Shown here one piece after another: positions 63,469-64,000 of a stretch of DNA of 64,000 bases. The notes below the pieces were generated by a model. The model was given only the letters and a program-made list of their open reading frames with translations. It had not been told where the DNA came from and did not search any database. Positions within the stretch are counted from its first letter, which is position 1; the number at the start of each line of letters is the position of its first letter. This DNA comes from Streptomyces sp. 846.5. Its GTDB lineage: Bacteria; Actinomycetota; Actinomycetes; Streptomycetales; Streptomycetaceae. Location: contig NZ_SOBN01000001.1 in the NCBI RefSeq assembly GCF_004365705.1, forward strand, positions 3,830,001-3,894,000, given 5' to 3'. The position numbers were made by a program, and so were the translations under genes.

Positions 63469-63523
63469 GCCCCGGAAGCCCCTGTGACGGGGTTCCGGGG
63501 CCCGCGGTGCCGGGGACCGCGGG
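63469..63523 (-). terminator. Paired hairpins after clpB
   Basis: GCCCCGGAAGCCCC with GGGGTTCCGGGGC (63469-63501, small bulge) and CCCGCGGT with ACCGCGGG (63501-63523) fill the region just after the clpB stop. Confidence 0.75.
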
Positions 63524-63532
63524 CGGCGGGCC

Positions 63533-64000
63533 TTACTTCTTCTCGAAGGAGGTGGCCGTGCGCTCCGCCGGGCCGACGGTGAGCCGGTCCGCGTCCGGTG
63601 CGGAGTCCACCACGACGGTGTCGCCGTCGCGGACCTCGCCGCTCAGGATGGCGCGGGCGAGCTGGTCGCCGATGGCCGACTGGACCAGCCGGCGCAGCGG
63701 GCGGGCGCCGTAGGCCGGGTCGTACCCGGTCAGGGCGAGCCAGTCGCGGGCGGCCGGGGTGACGTCCAGGGTGAGCCTGCGGTCGGTGAGCCGCTTGGCC
63801 AGGGACGCGACCTGGAGGTCGACGATCCGGGCCAGCTCCTCGGTCCCCAGCGGGTCGAAGACCACGATGTCGTCGAGCCGGTTGAGGAACTCGGGCTTGA
63901 AGGAGGTGCGGACCGTCTCCAGCACCCGCTCCTTCTTGACCGCGTCGTCCAGCGTGGGGTCGATCAGCCACTGCGAGCCGAGGTTGGAGGTGAGGATCAG
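63533..64000 (-). CDS. clpB: ATP-dependent chaperone ClpB, C-terminal part
   Basis: The last 155 codons of a gene that runs off the right edge. LILTSNLGSQW is the sensor-1 region of the second AAA+ domain, VRTSFKPEFLNRLDDIVVFD carries the arginine finger, and GARPLRRLVQS the sensor-2 arginine. ClpB disaggregates proteins with DnaK. The order fba - pyrE - ... - YbjN - clpB is as in Streptomyces. Confidence 0.97.
   Translation of the reverse strand: MILTSNLGSQWLIDPTLDDAVKKERVLETVRTSFKPEFLNRLDDIVVFDPLGTEELARIVDLQVASLAKRLTDRRLTLDVTPAARDWLALTGYDPAYGARPLRRLVQSAIGDQLARAILSGEVRDGDTVVVDSAPDADRLTVGPAERTATSFEKK

Overview
The window is a stretch of high-GC actinomycete chromosome, almost certainly from the family Streptomycetaceae (Streptomyces, Kitasatospora or Streptacidiphilus). 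The evidence is very high third-position GC, a complete BldC (68 residues), an Lsr2 protein, mycothiol-linked and F420/PPOX-type enzymes, many Streptomyces-specific conserved families, and a gene order bldC - vdh - DUF3073 - purM - purF that I recognise from Streptomyces coelicolor. I cannot name the genus or species from sequence alone. No plasmid, prophage, CRISPR array or biosynthetic gene cluster is visible; this is mainly core chromosome with a few accessory genes.

Layout. 0-0.6 kb: end of a metallopeptidase gene and a tRNA cluster (Glu, Asp, Phe). 0.7-5.1 kb: a polytopic membrane protein, a glutaminase fused to a STAS-like domain, and a convergent AbgT-type transporter, separated by a long inverted repeat. 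5.1-8.7 kb: a lipoprotein, an IS701-type transposase gene without visible IS ends, a GDPD phosphodiesterase, a VIT-type metal transporter, and a second tRNA-Asp identical to the first. 9-31 kb: bldC, valine dehydrogenase, and the de novo purine genes purM, purF, purL, purQ, purS, purC and purD, interspersed with lsr2, two tRNA-Gly genes, a MerR regulator, an ECF41 sigma factor with its carboxymuconolactone-decarboxylase-like partner, a small DUF3800-like insertion, a dimethylformamidase-like protein, a degenerate M48-like membrane protein and a SLATT protein. 31-36 kb: a GntR regulator with a class III aminotransferase and two acetyltransferases. 36-64 kb: purA, a degenerate diacylglycerol-kinase-like protein, a DoxX-Rieske fusion, fba, DedA, pyrE, an aldose epimerase, a membrane spermidine-synthase-like protein, a three-gene methyltransferase/membrane protein/Ser-Thr kinase unit, secreted proteins and lipoproteins, a stand-alone cytochrome b (qcrB-like), a PPOX-type protein, a 911-residue surface protein, a YbjN protein and the 3' end of clpB.

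How it works together. PurF makes phosphoribosylamine, PurD makes GAR, PurL/PurQ/PurS make FGAM, PurM makes AIR, PurC makes SAICAR and PurA commits IMP to AMP; PyrE supplies OMP. purS-purQ-purL overlap by 1-4 bases and are clearly one operon. Several genes carry a -10-like hexamer 6-8 bases before the start codon with no ribosome binding site, suggesting leaderless mRNAs.

Main points for a second look: (1) gene order changes from the S. coelicolor SCO4065-4091 order (descending) to the SCO3629-3661 order (ascending) between about 33 and 36 kb, as expected for one large inversion centred near oriC; (2) the methyltransferase-membrane protein-kinase unit at 50.1-54.0 kb, whose methyltransferase has HPPF in place of NPPF; (3) a secreted cysteine-rich protein with repeated H-x-x-G-H motifs at 39.6 kb; (4) a perfect 33-bp inverted repeat at 41.2 kb and a 166-bp palindromic element at 43.7 kb; (5) readable operator sequences for the MerR, GntR, ECF41 and other genes.
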